From the NCBI GenBank assembly GCA_002310235.1, contig DBYO01000047.1, positions 1 through 64,000 of the forward strand: 64,000 bases of DNA, given 5' to 3'. Each line of letters starts with the position of its first letter. Position 1 is the first letter of the stretch. Source of the stretch: Bacteroidales bacterium UBA1184 (GTDB lineage: Bacteria; Bacteroidota; Bacteroidia; Bacteroidales; ML635J-15). The position numbers and the translations under genes were made by a program. Shown here in pieces: positions 1-7,701 of the stretch. Below the pieces are notes generated by a model. That model had not been told where the DNA came from. It did no database searches and saw only the letters and a list, made by a program, of their open reading frames with translations.

Positions 1-1802
1 GGAGTAGGCTCTATACAGCATGTCGGATGGTGTGAAGCGAGCACATGTACAGTTACTGTTGTATCGTATGTACAACCGAAATTATCTGTAGCGGAGAATA
101 TATAAGGTATTTGAGCCATATTGTCAGGATCGGAGTTCTGAACTGCTGCGGTGGCAGTAGAGCCTGCTGTCGGGTTCATATTAGCGCCGTTCCATAAATA
201 GGTGCTTGTTGAATAAGTGTTCTCGAATTCCCATAAGTTCGACAAATAAAGATCTTCTTGGAAGAAAAGACCCCATTCGAATATCCATCCGTTGTCAAGA
301 CTCATGTGGTCGCATACATAAATTCTCCATTCACCATTGAGAGGACATCCTACAAGAGCGTTCAAACTTTCGTAGGTGGCATAGTCGCCAGCATTAAGAA
401 CGTAGCTTGTTTCTGAATTTCCGCAAGGATCGGTATATGGTGTGTTGGTTGCGTTAGGATTGTTGTAGCTGCTTCCTCCCATAGGTTGAGTAGCTGTAGG
501 AGTGAAGTTGTAAGCATATCCTTCACCAGCAGTATAATAGCATGCATTGGATGATGATGGGTCTGGTGCAAGACCAAGATGCATGCTTCCACCACCAATG
601 GAATTACTATTATTCAATGTTGTAAGAGTCCATCCTGGTACTATAGTTGGGTCATAAGTATCGTAAGCATGGAGCAGACAGCTTTGTCCGTTAGGACACT
701 GTAGCAACATACTAAGGTCGCCTAAGTACGAGTGCTCTATGTTCATGTAAATATGATCAATTTGATTTATTGATTGAAGAGTTGCTCCATCTGCGAAGAC
801 ATCTTCGAAAACAAGAGCGGTATTGTAGCACACGTCGTCACCATCGGGAAGGAAGGTTGCACCTGCGATAATTGCAGGAGGTTCATAACTCCACGACTCA
901 ACGCTAGGTGCTCCATTGAATGTAACTATGGTACCCGGACATACGGAGTCGTCATGGAAGTTTACTTGCTCCCAGGTCGGTTCCACCGAAACGCGGACTT
1001 TTTTGGTATTTGGGTTTCTGTTGAGACAGCTATTTTGGTCGGCTGCATCGCAGAATATATAGAAACCACCACCATGGGGGAATGCATAGCTGAAAGTGTT
1101 TGCTCCAACACCTGTATGAGTCAATGTAGTATCGCCCATATAAACTACGCCCCAAGTATAATCAAGAGTGGATTCGCTCTGAGCATACTGAGTGTTGTTT
1201 TGAGTGAAATCGGAGTTTGCTGTAAACAGCACAGCAGTTCCAGGACAAACATCATAGTATGTTTCGGTTTGTCCTTCGGCGTTTGGCGCATATGTTGGGT
1301 TTACGCTAGGATTTATTACAGTAGTGAATACCTGGCACATATCACCGCACCAAACTCTGGCTTTGAAACCTTGAGCGGTCTGAGATCCAGACGTCCATAT
1401 AAATTGCAGAGAACCGCGGTTAGATTCGAATGTCTGGTTTGCCAATTCTGTTCCAGTTGCATTAGATGCAAGCACTGTCTGAGTGATAGCATCCTTGATG
1501 GTAAGAGTGGTTCCAGTAGCCAGATTGAACTGTGTAAATCTTATGCGTATTGCGCCATTGTTACCAGAAGTTATTTCTCTAGTGTATTCTCGGTTGGCGT
1601 AATAAGCGTTATCGCCACCATCATCGCAAAACCAAACGACATTTTCGTTTCCCGATTGCGATGCAGTAGCGCAATCGATTAGGAAATTGGTGCTAGTACC
1701 AGCATCTCCCTCATCAGAGATTTTGATAGTTCTAGTTGCTGCGAATGTAGATGTGCAAGCCGCAAAAAGTAAGGCCAATAATATTAATACTTTCTTATTC
1801 AT
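1..1802 (-). CDS. Large secreted protein with CUB-like and P-domain-like segments (partial, runs off left edge)
   Basis: The minus frame is open from an ATG at 1802 to the window edge, about 600 residues with no stop, so the C-terminus is missing. Residues 1-22 form a signal peptide (MNKKVLILLALLFAAC...). Residues about 22-140 look CUB-like, with a TLTIKDA stretch followed by an F-W strand. Residues about 320-512 resemble the proprotein-convertase P domain (IDHIYMNIEHSYLGDLSMLL, then a tryptophan-rich GEWRIYVCDH strand). Many paired cysteines are present. P and CUB domains are common in extracellular Bacteroidetes proteins exported by the T9SS, so a sorting tail is expected beyond the edge; that is inference. 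The start codon overlaps the last codons of the upstream gene by 8 nt, indicating translational coupling. A 302-codon plus-strand reading frame opposite it is a shadow. Confidence 0.8.
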   Translation of the reverse strand, partial: MNKKVLILLALLFAACTSTFAATRTIKISDEGDAGTSTNFLIDCATASQSGNENVVWFCDDGGDNAYYANREYTREITSGNNGAIRIRFTQFNLATGTTLTIKDAITQTVLASNATGTELANQTFESNRGSLQFIWTSGSQTAQGFKARVWCGDMCQVFTTVINPSVNPTYAPNAEGQTETYYDVCPGTAVLFTANSDFTQNNTQYAQSESTLDYTWGVVYMGDTTLTHTGVGANTFSYAFPHGGGFYIFCDAADQNSCLNRNPNTKKVRVSVEPTWEQVNFHDDSVCPGTIVTFNGAPSVESWSYEPPAIIAGATFLPDGDDVCYNTALVFEDVFADGATLQSINQIDHIYMNIEHSYLGDLSMLLQCPNGQSCLLHAYDTYDPTIVPGWTLTTLNNSNSIGGGSMHLGLAPDPSSSNACYYTAGEGYAYNFTPTATQPMGGSSYNNPNATNTPYTDPCGNSETSYVLNAGDYATYESLNALVGCPLNGEWRIYVCDHMSLDNGWIFEWGLFFQEDLYLSNLWEFENTYSTSTYLWNGANMNPTAGSTATAAVQNSDPDNMAQIPYIFSATDNFGCTYDTTVTVHVLASHHPTCCIEPT

Positions 1803-2259
1803 TGCTGTACCCTTTCATTGCGTTATACATTTCTGAAAATTCCTTGTTGGAGTAGAATCCGATTATGGTATTAGTCTTGCCAACGCGGTAGAAAACGCGG
1901 CTATTGTATGAACGCTCGTAGTAGAATTCGGCAATATTAACCTTTCCTATTTCGAGACTTTCAACCATTCCGGCTCTCTCGCCAGTCTCTGGATCCTTGT
2001 AATACAGATACTCCATATTGTCGATCTTCTGCTGCATTTTGGGTTCTGCTATGTACCATGAGTGGTCAAGCTCATAGTTGAGAAGCTCGAGAGACAAAGG
2101 AGTCTCTTTCTGCATGCGCTGGAGGTGTTCGGCTGTGAAGGCCTTTTCCAGACGTGGGTCGATCTGCACTGTCTGTGCATAGCCGATTCCCGATATCATC
2201 AGGATTATCAGCATAATAGCAAACTTCTTATTCATATTCGTATTCATTATTTTTTGCAT
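1795..2259 (-). CDS. Small exported protein of unknown function
   Basis: 154 codons from the first ATG, but the more likely start is one of the inner ATGs (residue 5 or 9), because MNKKFAIMLIILMISGIGYA is a typical signal peptide ending just before AQ. The mature part is about 125 residues, rich in Glu, Tyr and Leu, with the segment HLQRMQKETPLSLELLNYEL near its start and no recognised catalytic motif. It is the first gene of a two-gene operon and overlaps the start of the large secreted protein by 8 nt. The pairing suggests a helper or periplasmic partner for that protein, which is inference. I do not recognise the family with confidence. Confidence 0.75.
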   Translation of the reverse strand: MQKIMNTNMNKKFAIMLIILMISGIGYAQTVQIDPRLEKAFTAEHLQRMQKETPLSLELLNYELDHSWYIAEPKMQQKIDNMEYLYYKDPETGERAGMVESLEIGKVNIAEFYYERSYNSRVFYRVGKTNTIIGFYSNKEFSEMYNAMKGYSNE

Positions 2260-2487
2260 TTAAATACATTTCTTCTATTCCTATAGACAACTGAAAGCGC
2301 AATTTCGTTGCCTGGGATTTGAAATTTTTTTTACATTTTTTTTAAGTTCAACATTTATACTATTTTACGCAATATAAGACCGCAAAATAAATTAAAAAAA
2401 TTGAATTATTGTTAATTAATTTTAAATTTTGTTAATATTTTTTATAAACATCTAATTATTAACAATTTGATGAATTGTACACCCTAT

Positions 2488-2519
2488 TGCAAATTGGCGC
2501 AACGCATTGCGCCCTTACA
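2488..2519. repeat. REP-like palindrome, type GGCGCAA/TTGCGCC
   Basis: Perfect 7-bp arms GGCGCAA (2496-2502) and TTGCGCC (2507-2513) around a 4-nt loop. Read on the minus strand it begins TTGTAAGGGCGCAATGC, closely matching the palindrome at 8325-8354. No U-tract follows, so it is not a standard terminator. Confidence 0.6.
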
Positions 2520-2558
2520 ATCATTGAATTTTTAAATATTTAATTTTTTTGACCCCCT

Positions 2559-2588
2559 GTACAGTCGCGGCTCGCCACGACCTCTACA
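2559..2588. repeat. REP-like palindrome, type GTAGAGGTCGTGG
   Basis: Imperfect palindrome. The minus strand reads TGTAGAGGTCGTGG, then a 4-nt centre, then CCGCGACTGTACA. It has the same general plan as the other short GC-rich palindromes in this window (GTAG outer arms, GC-rich inner arms). Confidence 0.5.
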
Positions 2589-2670
2589 ACTTTAAACATT
2601 AAACTCGAAACAGCGTAGCGAGAAACGGCGTCAGCCATTGAAACGGGCGAAGCCATTGAAACCTGAAACA

Positions 2671-2703
2671 AAAAAAGAGTCCGCTGGGAACAGACTCTTT
2701 TTT
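2671..2703. terminator. Bidirectional intrinsic terminator
   Basis: Perfect 11-bp arms AAAAAAGAGTC (2671-2681) and GACTCTTTTTT (2693-2703) around an 11-nt loop. It lies 25 nt past the stop of the minus-strand DUF2807-like gene and gives a U-tract on that strand. Confidence 0.85.
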
Positions 2704-2728
2704 GCAGTAAGTAATTTATGTATATGAT

Positions 2729-3436
2729 CTATTTCCCCTTCACAAAAACCTTGCCAAGTCCTTCATTAGAAACCCCTACATCCTCACATTCCAAACCAGA
2801 TGCATCAATTTTGCCAACGCCCTCGTTTATGAGCTTTGCTGTCTCTGCCTTGCCGGAAATGCTTACACTTCCTACGCCTTCGTTGTCAAGACGGACATAT
2901 TTGGCATCAATCATTTCGATACTTATCGCGCCAACGCCCTCGTTGTCGGCCTTTAGGTGTGAAACCGATAGTTTCTTCATTTCAATGGAGCCAACACCTT
3001 CGTTCTTCACTATCAAAGTATCGGCATAAAGTGAGTCGCAGCTAATCTTACCGATACCTTCGTTCTTTATTGACTTGCAAGTTGGCGAATATACCGTGAT
3101 GTTAAATTTTTCACCCTGCCTTCCACGGATTTTACCCAAGACATCAATACGCAGAACGCCATCGTCAACATCAGTTTCTATTCGACCGATATATTTGTCA
3201 GGCGCAGTTATTTCAACCGCCGACTTTTCTGACTGCACATAGACGATATTGCACATTCCATTGTTTTCAATTGCGTAAAACGATTCGAGATTCCTTACGG
3301 TAGTCTCTTTAACATTGTTGTTTGGATTTTCTGTGTCCCTTCTCAAAAAGTTGAACAATGAAAGCAGAAGCAGTATAGTTCCCACAAAAATTACAGCCAG
3401 GCCGCTGAATAATAATTTATTAGTTATCTTTTTCAT
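2729..3436 (-). CDS. DUF2807-like (GIN domain) membrane-anchored repeat protein
   Basis: 235 residues. A single hydrophobic segment (about 9-30) anchors the N-terminus. The rest resembles the GIN/DUF2807 family of putative surface or periplasmic beta-solenoid proteins: an N-terminal stretch with FYAIENNGMCNIVYVQ, then six tandem units each starting NEG(V/I/L)G at almost exactly 20-residue spacing. Strict 20-residue period with an Asn-Glu-Gly turn predicts a beta-solenoid with one turn per repeat. It is the last gene of the operon with a YtrA-type regulator, permease and ABC ATPase, and overlaps the regulator by 17 nt. This suggests a role in sensing or resisting envelope stress (inference). 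DUF2807 is a family assignment by pattern, not by search. Confidence 0.75.
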   Translation of the reverse strand: MKKITNKLLFSGLAVIFVGTILLLLSLFNFLRRDTENPNNNVKETTVRNLESFYAIENNGMCNIVYVQSEKSAVEITAPDKYIGRIETDVDDGVLRIDVLGKIRGRQGEKFNITVYSPTCKSIKNEGIGKISCDSLYADTLIVKNEGVGSIEMKKLSVSHLKADNEGVGAISIEMIDAKYVRLDNEGVGSVSISGKAETAKLINEGVGKIDASGLECEDVGVSNEGLGKVFVKGK

Positions 3437-3803
3437 TTTTCTTGCCCTTTAAAAATTCGTTATAATATTCATTCAATTCATTAATTCCGATTCCAAGAAG
3501 TTCCATTTCCTGAAAAATATGTGGAAGTTCCTTGTTCACAAACCTTTCGCGACGGAGTTCCTTGATTTTTGCAATGGCATCCTCTGCAGCGAAATATCCC
3601 ACGCCACGCTTGTTGGTTATTATTCCGTAGCGTTGAAGGAAGTCGTACGAACGAAGTACAGTATTTGGATTCACTTCGAGTTGTACACCGAGTTCTCGCA
3701 CCGAGAGAATACGGTCGTTTTCCTTCCACCTGCCCATCAGAACTTGCTCGCACACGTAGTCGGCAATTTGCTGGTAAATAGCTTTTGATTCTGAAAAGTC
3801 CAT
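3420..3803 (-). CDS. GntR family transcriptional regulator, YtrA subfamily
   Basis: 127 residues. The N-terminal winged helix is typical of GntR: IYQQIADYVCEQVLMG, then LSVRELGVQLEVNPNTVLRS as the helix-turn-helix, then YDFLQRYGIITNKRGVGYF as the wing. The effector domain is reduced to a short helical tail, which defines the YtrA subfamily. YtrA proteins usually repress their own operon, which encodes an ABC transporter, as here. The permease gene ends 1 nt upstream of this start. A perfect inverted repeat at 5477-5500, next to the operon promoter, is the obvious operator; its outer half-sites AGTGTA and TACACT match the known YtrA half-sites. Confidence in subfamily is high; the inducing signal is unknown. 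Confidence 0.9.
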   Translation of the reverse strand: MDFSESKAIYQQIADYVCEQVLMGRWKENDRILSVRELGVQLEVNPNTVLRSYDFLQRYGIITNKRGVGYFAAEDAIAKIKELRRERFVNKELPHIFQEMELLGIGINELNEYYNEFLKGKKNEKDN

Positions 3804-3804
3804 A

Positions 3805-4521
3805 TTATGCCTCCGTTTCCTTTAGTCTGAAATAACTTAACAACCAGAAGAATGCTATCTCCACAAGCATTATTGCAGAAACGATAACATTGATTAGCCA
3901 TTCTGCAGGAAGCTGGTCAATTCTTCTAAGAACAAATCCGTTACGCAAAGAGATGAGCCATATTCCCGAAAAAACTACCATAAACGCCACAAAGAATGCC
4001 GCCTCGCAAAGCAAAGTCTTTATCACTGCAGCCTTTTTGAAATACACAGATCCGAACATCATTATTGCATTGGTGAGAAGCAGGAACAAAACAAAATACC
4101 ATTCAACACCCCAAATTCCCATAAAATCAATGCTCTTGAATGTAAACTCATCGTAAATGAAGTAGCAGAAGAACGAACTTGCCCAGATTCCAAGGCATGA
4201 GGCTGCGATGAGCAGGACTGGATAGTAGAAATGGCTTAGGATGATGTTGACAGTAAGTTTTTCAACTCTGCTTGCAGGAAGCATAAGGTAGTTAATTGCT
4301 TTCTGCGGTTTTCCGAGCATCCCGAATATGCGTCCGGAATAGAGAATGAAGAATATGAACAGCACAAACCACGAAACACTAGAAGTTTCTTGTTCGAGCG
4401 ATGTCAGCATCTCAACAGCGAAAATTATAGCCGCCACGATGACATCCTTTTTCCAGTTTTCACAGAAATAACGCTTAAAAAGCAGTCCTATACGATAGAA
4501 TGATATATTTTTCATAGCCAT
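3805..4521 (-). CDS. ABC transporter permease (ABC-2-like)
   Basis: 238 residues with about six hydrophobic segments (near residues 22-38, 48-64, 95-115, 135-160, 170-190, 210-230) and few other motifs, as in ABC-2-type permeases. The segment MLPASRVEKLTVNIILSHF after the second membrane span is typical of Bacteroidetes members. It sits between the ATPase gene (8 nt upstream) and the GntR gene (1 nt downstream), so the three form one transcript. The likely role is half of an exporter for a peptide or antibiotic-like compound, or an envelope-stress transporter; the substrate cannot be told from sequence. Confidence 0.8.
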   Translation of the reverse strand: MAMKNISFYRIGLLFKRYFCENWKKDVIVAAIIFAVEMLTSLEQETSSVSWFVLFIFFILYSGRIFGMLGKPQKAINYLMLPASRVEKLTVNIILSHFYYPVLLIAASCLGIWASSFFCYFIYDEFTFKSIDFMGIWGVEWYFVLFLLLTNAIMMFGSVYFKKAAVIKTLLCEAAFFVAFMVVFSGIWLISLRNGFVLRRIDQLPAEWLINVIVSAIMLVEIAFFWLLSYFRLKETEA

Positions 4522-4528
4522 ACCTTTT

Positions 4529-5437
4529 TTAATTGTTCAACTTAGTTTCCATTTCGTCGGCAAACCTCGATTTGCCATTTTCCCTTTCGGCGAAGATTTC
4601 GTGCATCTTTTCCCTTGACGAGATTGCCGCACAGAACAAAAGTTCCATATCGAACTTGTCGTCGGCATCGTCGATGTGGTTGCATACAGCAACCTTGCCT
4701 GCAATGTTGTCCTCGCTGTAGAGCACCTTGCCCTGCTGCGAAAGTTCCTCGTACTCGTCAGCCGACAGAACCTTGAATGTGAGGCGGTCGCAAATGGTGT
4801 TGATATCGGCGTTGAGCAGAATTTTGCCATTGTCGAGCACCATCACTGCATCGATTACATTCTGCAGGTCGCGTACCTGATGGGTGGAAATGATGAATGT
4901 TTTGTCGTCGGTTATTGCCGAAGCCACCACCTTGCGGAAGGTGCTTTTCGACGGGATGTCCATCCCGTTGGTCGGTTCGTCCATGATTAATAACTTGGTG
5001 TTGGTTGCAAGCGCAAAGCTCACAAGCACCTTTTTCTTCTGTCCGTGCGACATCTTTGTTAGCTTCTGCTCCAAGTTGACAATTTCGAATTGGTGCAAAT
5101 AGTCTTCGAAGTCGGCTGTGCTGAAATTTGGATAGAAAGGTGCATATATTTTCGCATAGTCGCGCACGCTAACCGTCGGCACATCCATTTCCTCGGTGAC
5201 GAAGTAAATGTCGGCGAGCATTTCCGGCTTGCGATGTTCTGGCTTCATGCCAAGTACCGAGACCGTTCCGCTGTTGCAGAAACGAAGTCCCGAAATAATT
5301 TTCAGCAGGGTCGTTTTTCCCACGCCGTTTTTGCCAAGCAGACCATAAATGTGTCCTGCTTCGAGCGAAAGGTTCAGGTTGTCGAAGATTTTTCTTTGCG
5401 ACACATACCCGAAATCCATGTTTTTAATCTCAATCAT
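4529..5437 (-). CDS. ABC transporter ATP-binding protein (YtrB-like)
   Basis: 302 residues. Walker A is GKNGVGKT (35-42), the signature motif is the variant SHGQKKK (about 139-145), Walker B is LLIMDEPTNGMD (about 159-170), and the H-loop is STHQ. The C-terminal 90 residues extend beyond the nucleotide-binding fold, as in many drug/peptide exporter ATPases. It is the first gene of the GntR-controlled operon. Promoter and operator lie directly upstream, giving a leader of about 60 nt. The signature motif has His where LSGGQ has Gly, which is common in this subgroup. Confidence 0.9.
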   Translation of the reverse strand: MIEIKNMDFGYVSQRKIFDNLNLSLEAGHIYGLLGKNGVGKTTLLKIISGLRFCNSGTVSVLGMKPEHRKPEMLADIYFVTEEMDVPTVSVRDYAKIYAPFYPNFSTADFEDYLHQFEIVNLEQKLTKMSHGQKKKVLVSFALATNTKLLIMDEPTNGMDIPSKSTFRKVVASAITDDKTFIISTHQVRDLQNVIDAVMVLDNGKILLNADINTICDRLTFKVLSADEYEELSQQGKVLYSEDNIAGKVAVCNHIDDADDKFDMELLFCAAISSREKMHEIFAERENGKSRFADEMETKLNN

Positions 5438-5476
5438 ATCAATATTATTTTAGTTAATTTTTTTATTTTGTCTGTT

Positions 5477-5500
5477 AGTGTATTAGTGAAGTAATACACT
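5477..5500. promoter_or_regulatory. Probable YtrA-type operator
   Basis: Perfect inverted repeat with 9-bp arms AGTGTATTA (5477-5485) and TAATACACT (5492-5500), separated by 6 bp. The outer hexamers AGTGTA and TACACT are 12 bp apart; YtrA operators in Bacillus have the same hexamers about 13 bp apart. It lies immediately downstream of the -7 element, over the predicted start of transcription, where a repressor would block initiation. Confidence 0.8.
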
Positions 5501-5501
5501 G

Positions 5502-5531
5502 CAAAAGTAGAATAGGTTTGAATTCTGGCAA
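5502..5531 (-). promoter_or_regulatory. Bacteroidetes promoter of the ABC/GntR operon
   Basis: On the minus strand TTG (5531-5529), 19 bp, then TACTTTTG (5509-5502), matching the Bacteroidetes -33/-7 consensus. The operator follows with one base between. Confidence 0.75.
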
Positions 5532-6048
5532 TGGATTTTTCTTTCCATTATACTAAGTATTGATATATAAATATTAAAAGTGGTATTTTTGCTATGAAAT
5601 GCTGTTATATGAAGACTGAAATGCTGAGTTGCTATTGAGGAATTGTAGTGATACCTATGTATAATAATATAGAGATTTAAAGATTTCTGGCGGCTACAGT
5701 ATTAAAATCGAACCATTGAATCATTTAAGTTATTGTCTGTAGTTTGATGTTCAACTGTTTTTTGCCGTTTTGCAATATCTTGACAATGATTAAACAACAA
5801 AAATGGGACGTCATTCCACAAGTCAGAACATACACGCGATGCTGAAAGTGGAGCGTTGTAATGTTCGACTATGCGGAATCTCCTTTGAGTACTAATAGGA
5901 GATTGGCTACGCCGAACTAAAGGTTCCGTATAAGTGAACTCACAAGCAACGTTCCTTATGCTGTTCGTTCTACTTTGCGGAATGACGATAGAGGGTTGGC
6001 AAAAAAACAAATTAATTTCAGTTGCTTGTAAAACTATAGCTAAGTTAT
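5532..6048. other. Intergenic region holding a 177-bp nested inverted repeat
   Basis: No convincing gene. A minus-strand frame of about 210 codons crosses this region and the lipoprotein gene beyond it, but it has no signal, no domain and no promoter. The central part is a palindromic element (5810-5986); the rest is AT-rich. Confidence 0.6.
5810..5986. repeat. Nested inverted-repeat element (MITE-like or structured RNA)
   Basis: Terminal arms of 20 bp (5810-5829 and 5967-5986) match at 16 of 20 positions in inverted orientation, starting GTCATTCC. Inside is a second imperfect palindrome (TATGCGGAA... to ...TTCCGTATA, 5870-5935) with a perfect core hairpin AATCTCCT/AGGAGATT (5877-5884, 5897-5904). 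The arrangement could be a miniature transposable element or a long cruciform. No open reading frame depends on it. Confidence 0.55.
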
Positions 6049-6056
6049 TACATTTG
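6049..6056 (+). promoter_or_regulatory. -7 element of the lipocalin-like lipoprotein gene
   Basis: TACATTTG 25 nt before the chosen ATG. A TTG at 6022-6024 is slightly too far (24 bp) for a standard -33. Confidence 0.5.
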
Positions 6057-6080
6057 CGAAAACAAAAAATGATATTGGGT

Positions 6081-6539
6081 ATGAAAGTTTCTGTTTCAAT
6101 AGTTTGTGCTGTGATATTTACGGTTGTTTTTTTTTCATCATGTAACAAGAACAATGAATCGATAGTTGGAAGATGGGAATTGCAGTCGGTTGTTAGGGAA
6201 AGAATGAGCAATGCTAATCCTAGCGATGTACATATAGATACCATTGACATTAGTAATATTAGTCTTAATATCATGCGGTTCAAGAAAAAAGGAACTGCTC
6301 TTTTTACAGGTATTGATGTGGCCGAAAACAAGGTAACATATAATGAATCTTATGATTGGTCTATTTCGGAAGACAATAAAATGTTGTATTTGGAAAATGG
6401 TAAGGATGCCAATGGCGAAGATTTGGCAAATCGAGAAATCGAAATTTTGTCATTATACGGAAAGCATTTGGTAATAAAATCAAAAGACATAGAAAAAGAC
6501 TCCACTTTTATTTCCACTAATACATACAAGCGGAAGTAA
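6081..6539 (+). CDS. Lipocalin-like lipoprotein of unknown function
   Basis: 152 residues from ATG 6081, chosen because it gives a compact lipoprotein signal (MKVSVSIVCAVIFTVVFF then the lipobox FSSC) and follows a promoter; a longer frame upstream would run through the palindromic element. After the lipidated Cys comes NNESIVGRWELQSV, the standard opening of the Bacteroidetes lipocalin-like family (G-x-W motif), followed by alternating beta strands and a final YKRK. It probably sits in a membrane facing the periplasm. Ligand unknown. It stands alone between an inverted-repeat element and the NdpA-like gene. Confidence 0.75.
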   Translation: MKVSVSIVCAVIFTVVFFSSCNKNNESIVGRWELQSVVRERMSNANPSDVHIDTIDISNISLNIMRFKKKGTALFTGIDVAENKVTYNESYDWSISEDNKMLYLENGKDANGEDLANREIEILSLYGKHLVIKSKDIEKDSTFISTNTYKRK

Positions 6540-6632
6540 ATCAAATAAACCACTTAAAACAAATTCAAACTTATAAACAACCGTACTTTCCAAACTTTTT
6601 CCTATCTTCACGGCATTAAAAATGCCATTTAT

Positions 6633-7664
6633 ATGATAACCGAAAATACTAATATAGAAGCTTTTGCAATCCACATTGTAGGCAGCAAGGCCGAAGACGA
6701 GGGTTACAGCCTGTCGAAATCGGTAATGGATGTTGATGACGAAATGAAGGAAATCTTGCGCGACTACTTCCTTTTGTCGTTCAAGTCGGACGAACTTTAC
6801 AACTTCTACCACGACAGCGAATTGTCGTACAACGAAGTCTGCGACTATGTAGCCAAGATTTTCGATGACGCTTCGCAGCTTTTCGAGCAGTCGGTAAACC
6901 TGACCAAGCACCTTTACGAAAAAAGTTCGCATCCGAACATCAAGTCGGGCGAATTCTATGTGGTGCTGTTTCGTGACTGCGAGGTCGAGGGCGAGATTGT
7001 TGATGCCGTTGGTTTGTTCAAGTCCGAAAACAAGGACACTTTCCTAAAGGTAAAGCGCGACGGCGAAAACTTCTGCATCGAGTGCGATCGTGGCATCAAC
7101 CCGCGAAAGATGGACAAGGGTTGCATAGTGTTCAATCACGAGCGCGAGAACGGTTTCGTAGTGAAGGTTATCGACAATACGAACCACACCGAAGCGCATT
7201 ATTGGACGGATGATTTTCTGCACATCAGGCAGCGTCAGGACAAGTACTACAACACACAGAATGTGATGTCAATGTACAAGAACTTTGTTACCAAGGAAAT
7301 GCCACAGCAGTTTGAGATGTCGAAGGCCGACCAGGCCGATTTGCTCAACCGTTCGGTAAAGTTTTTCAAGGAGAACGAAAACTTCGAGATGCAAAATTTC
7401 GAGGATTCTGTTATCCGTCAGCCCGAAGTCATTCAGCAGTTCCAGACTTTCAAGGATACTTTCTCTCGCGAAAACGACTTTGAGATTCCCGAAAGCTTCG
7501 ACATATCCGATTCGGCAGTTAAGAAACAGAGCCGCGCCTTCAAGAGTGTCATTAAGCTGGACAAGAATTTCCACATCTACGTTCACGGCAACCGCAACCT
7601 TATTGAGCAGGGCGAGGACGAGAAGGGAAAGTTTTACAAGGTGTATTACAAGGAGGAGGAATAA
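6633..7664 (+). CDS. Nucleoid-associated protein, NdpA/YejK family
   Basis: 343 residues, the usual length for this family. The N-terminus (NIEAFAIHIVGSKAEDEGY) and the central HERENGFVVKVIDNTNHTEA followed by YWTDDFLHIRQRQDKYYNTQ are characteristic of Bacteroidetes members. The family binds DNA in E. coli (YejK), but its detailed role is unclear. The protein is acidic and soluble with no signal peptide. It stands alone with a preceding 93-nt gap. No strong Bacteroidetes promoter was seen; TATCTTCA at about 6602-6609 is a weak -7 candidate. Confidence 0.85.
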   Translation: MITENTNIEAFAIHIVGSKAEDEGYSLSKSVMDVDDEMKEILRDYFLLSFKSDELYNFYHDSELSYNEVCDYVAKIFDDASQLFEQSVNLTKHLYEKSSHPNIKSGEFYVVLFRDCEVEGEIVDAVGLFKSENKDTFLKVKRDGENFCIECDRGINPRKMDKGCIVFNHERENGFVVKVIDNTNHTEAHYWTDDFLHIRQRQDKYYNTQNVMSMYKNFVTKEMPQQFEMSKADQADLLNRSVKFFKENENFEMQNFEDSVIRQPEVIQQFQTFKDTFSRENDFEIPESFDISDSAVKKQSRAFKSVIKLDKNFHIYVHGNRNLIEQGEDEKGKFYKVYYKEEE

Positions 7665-7674
7665 GCTTTTTTCC

Positions 7675-7682
7675 TAACTTTG
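7675..7682 (+). promoter_or_regulatory. -7 element of the yigZ-like gene
   Basis: TAACTTTG, 19 nt before the TTG start. Its position leaves room only for a very short leader. Confidence 0.55.
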
Positions 7683-7701
7683 CATAAAATTATTTTCAGC
7701 T

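Larger units (their letters stand above)
2260..2664. other. AT-rich intergenic region with REP-like palindromes and short repeats
   Basis: No supportable gene. The left part (2300-2480) is very AT-rich with T- and A-runs. It is followed by two GC-rich imperfect palindromes (about 2488-2519 and 2559-2588). A run of short units (2598-2664) follows, built on GGC-nnn-GCC followed by ATTGAAAC. Related sequences recur elsewhere in the window. Confidence 0.7.

Noticed and set aside
774..1682. A 302-codon plus-strand open frame at the left edge
   Set aside because: It lies opposite a clearly coding minus-strand frame with signal peptide and recognisable domains; its own translation is Cys/Ile-rich with no signal or motif.
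5702..6331. A 209-codon minus-strand open frame
   Set aside because: It covers the nested inverted repeat and is antisense to a convincing lipoprotein gene; no promoter, signal or domain supports it.
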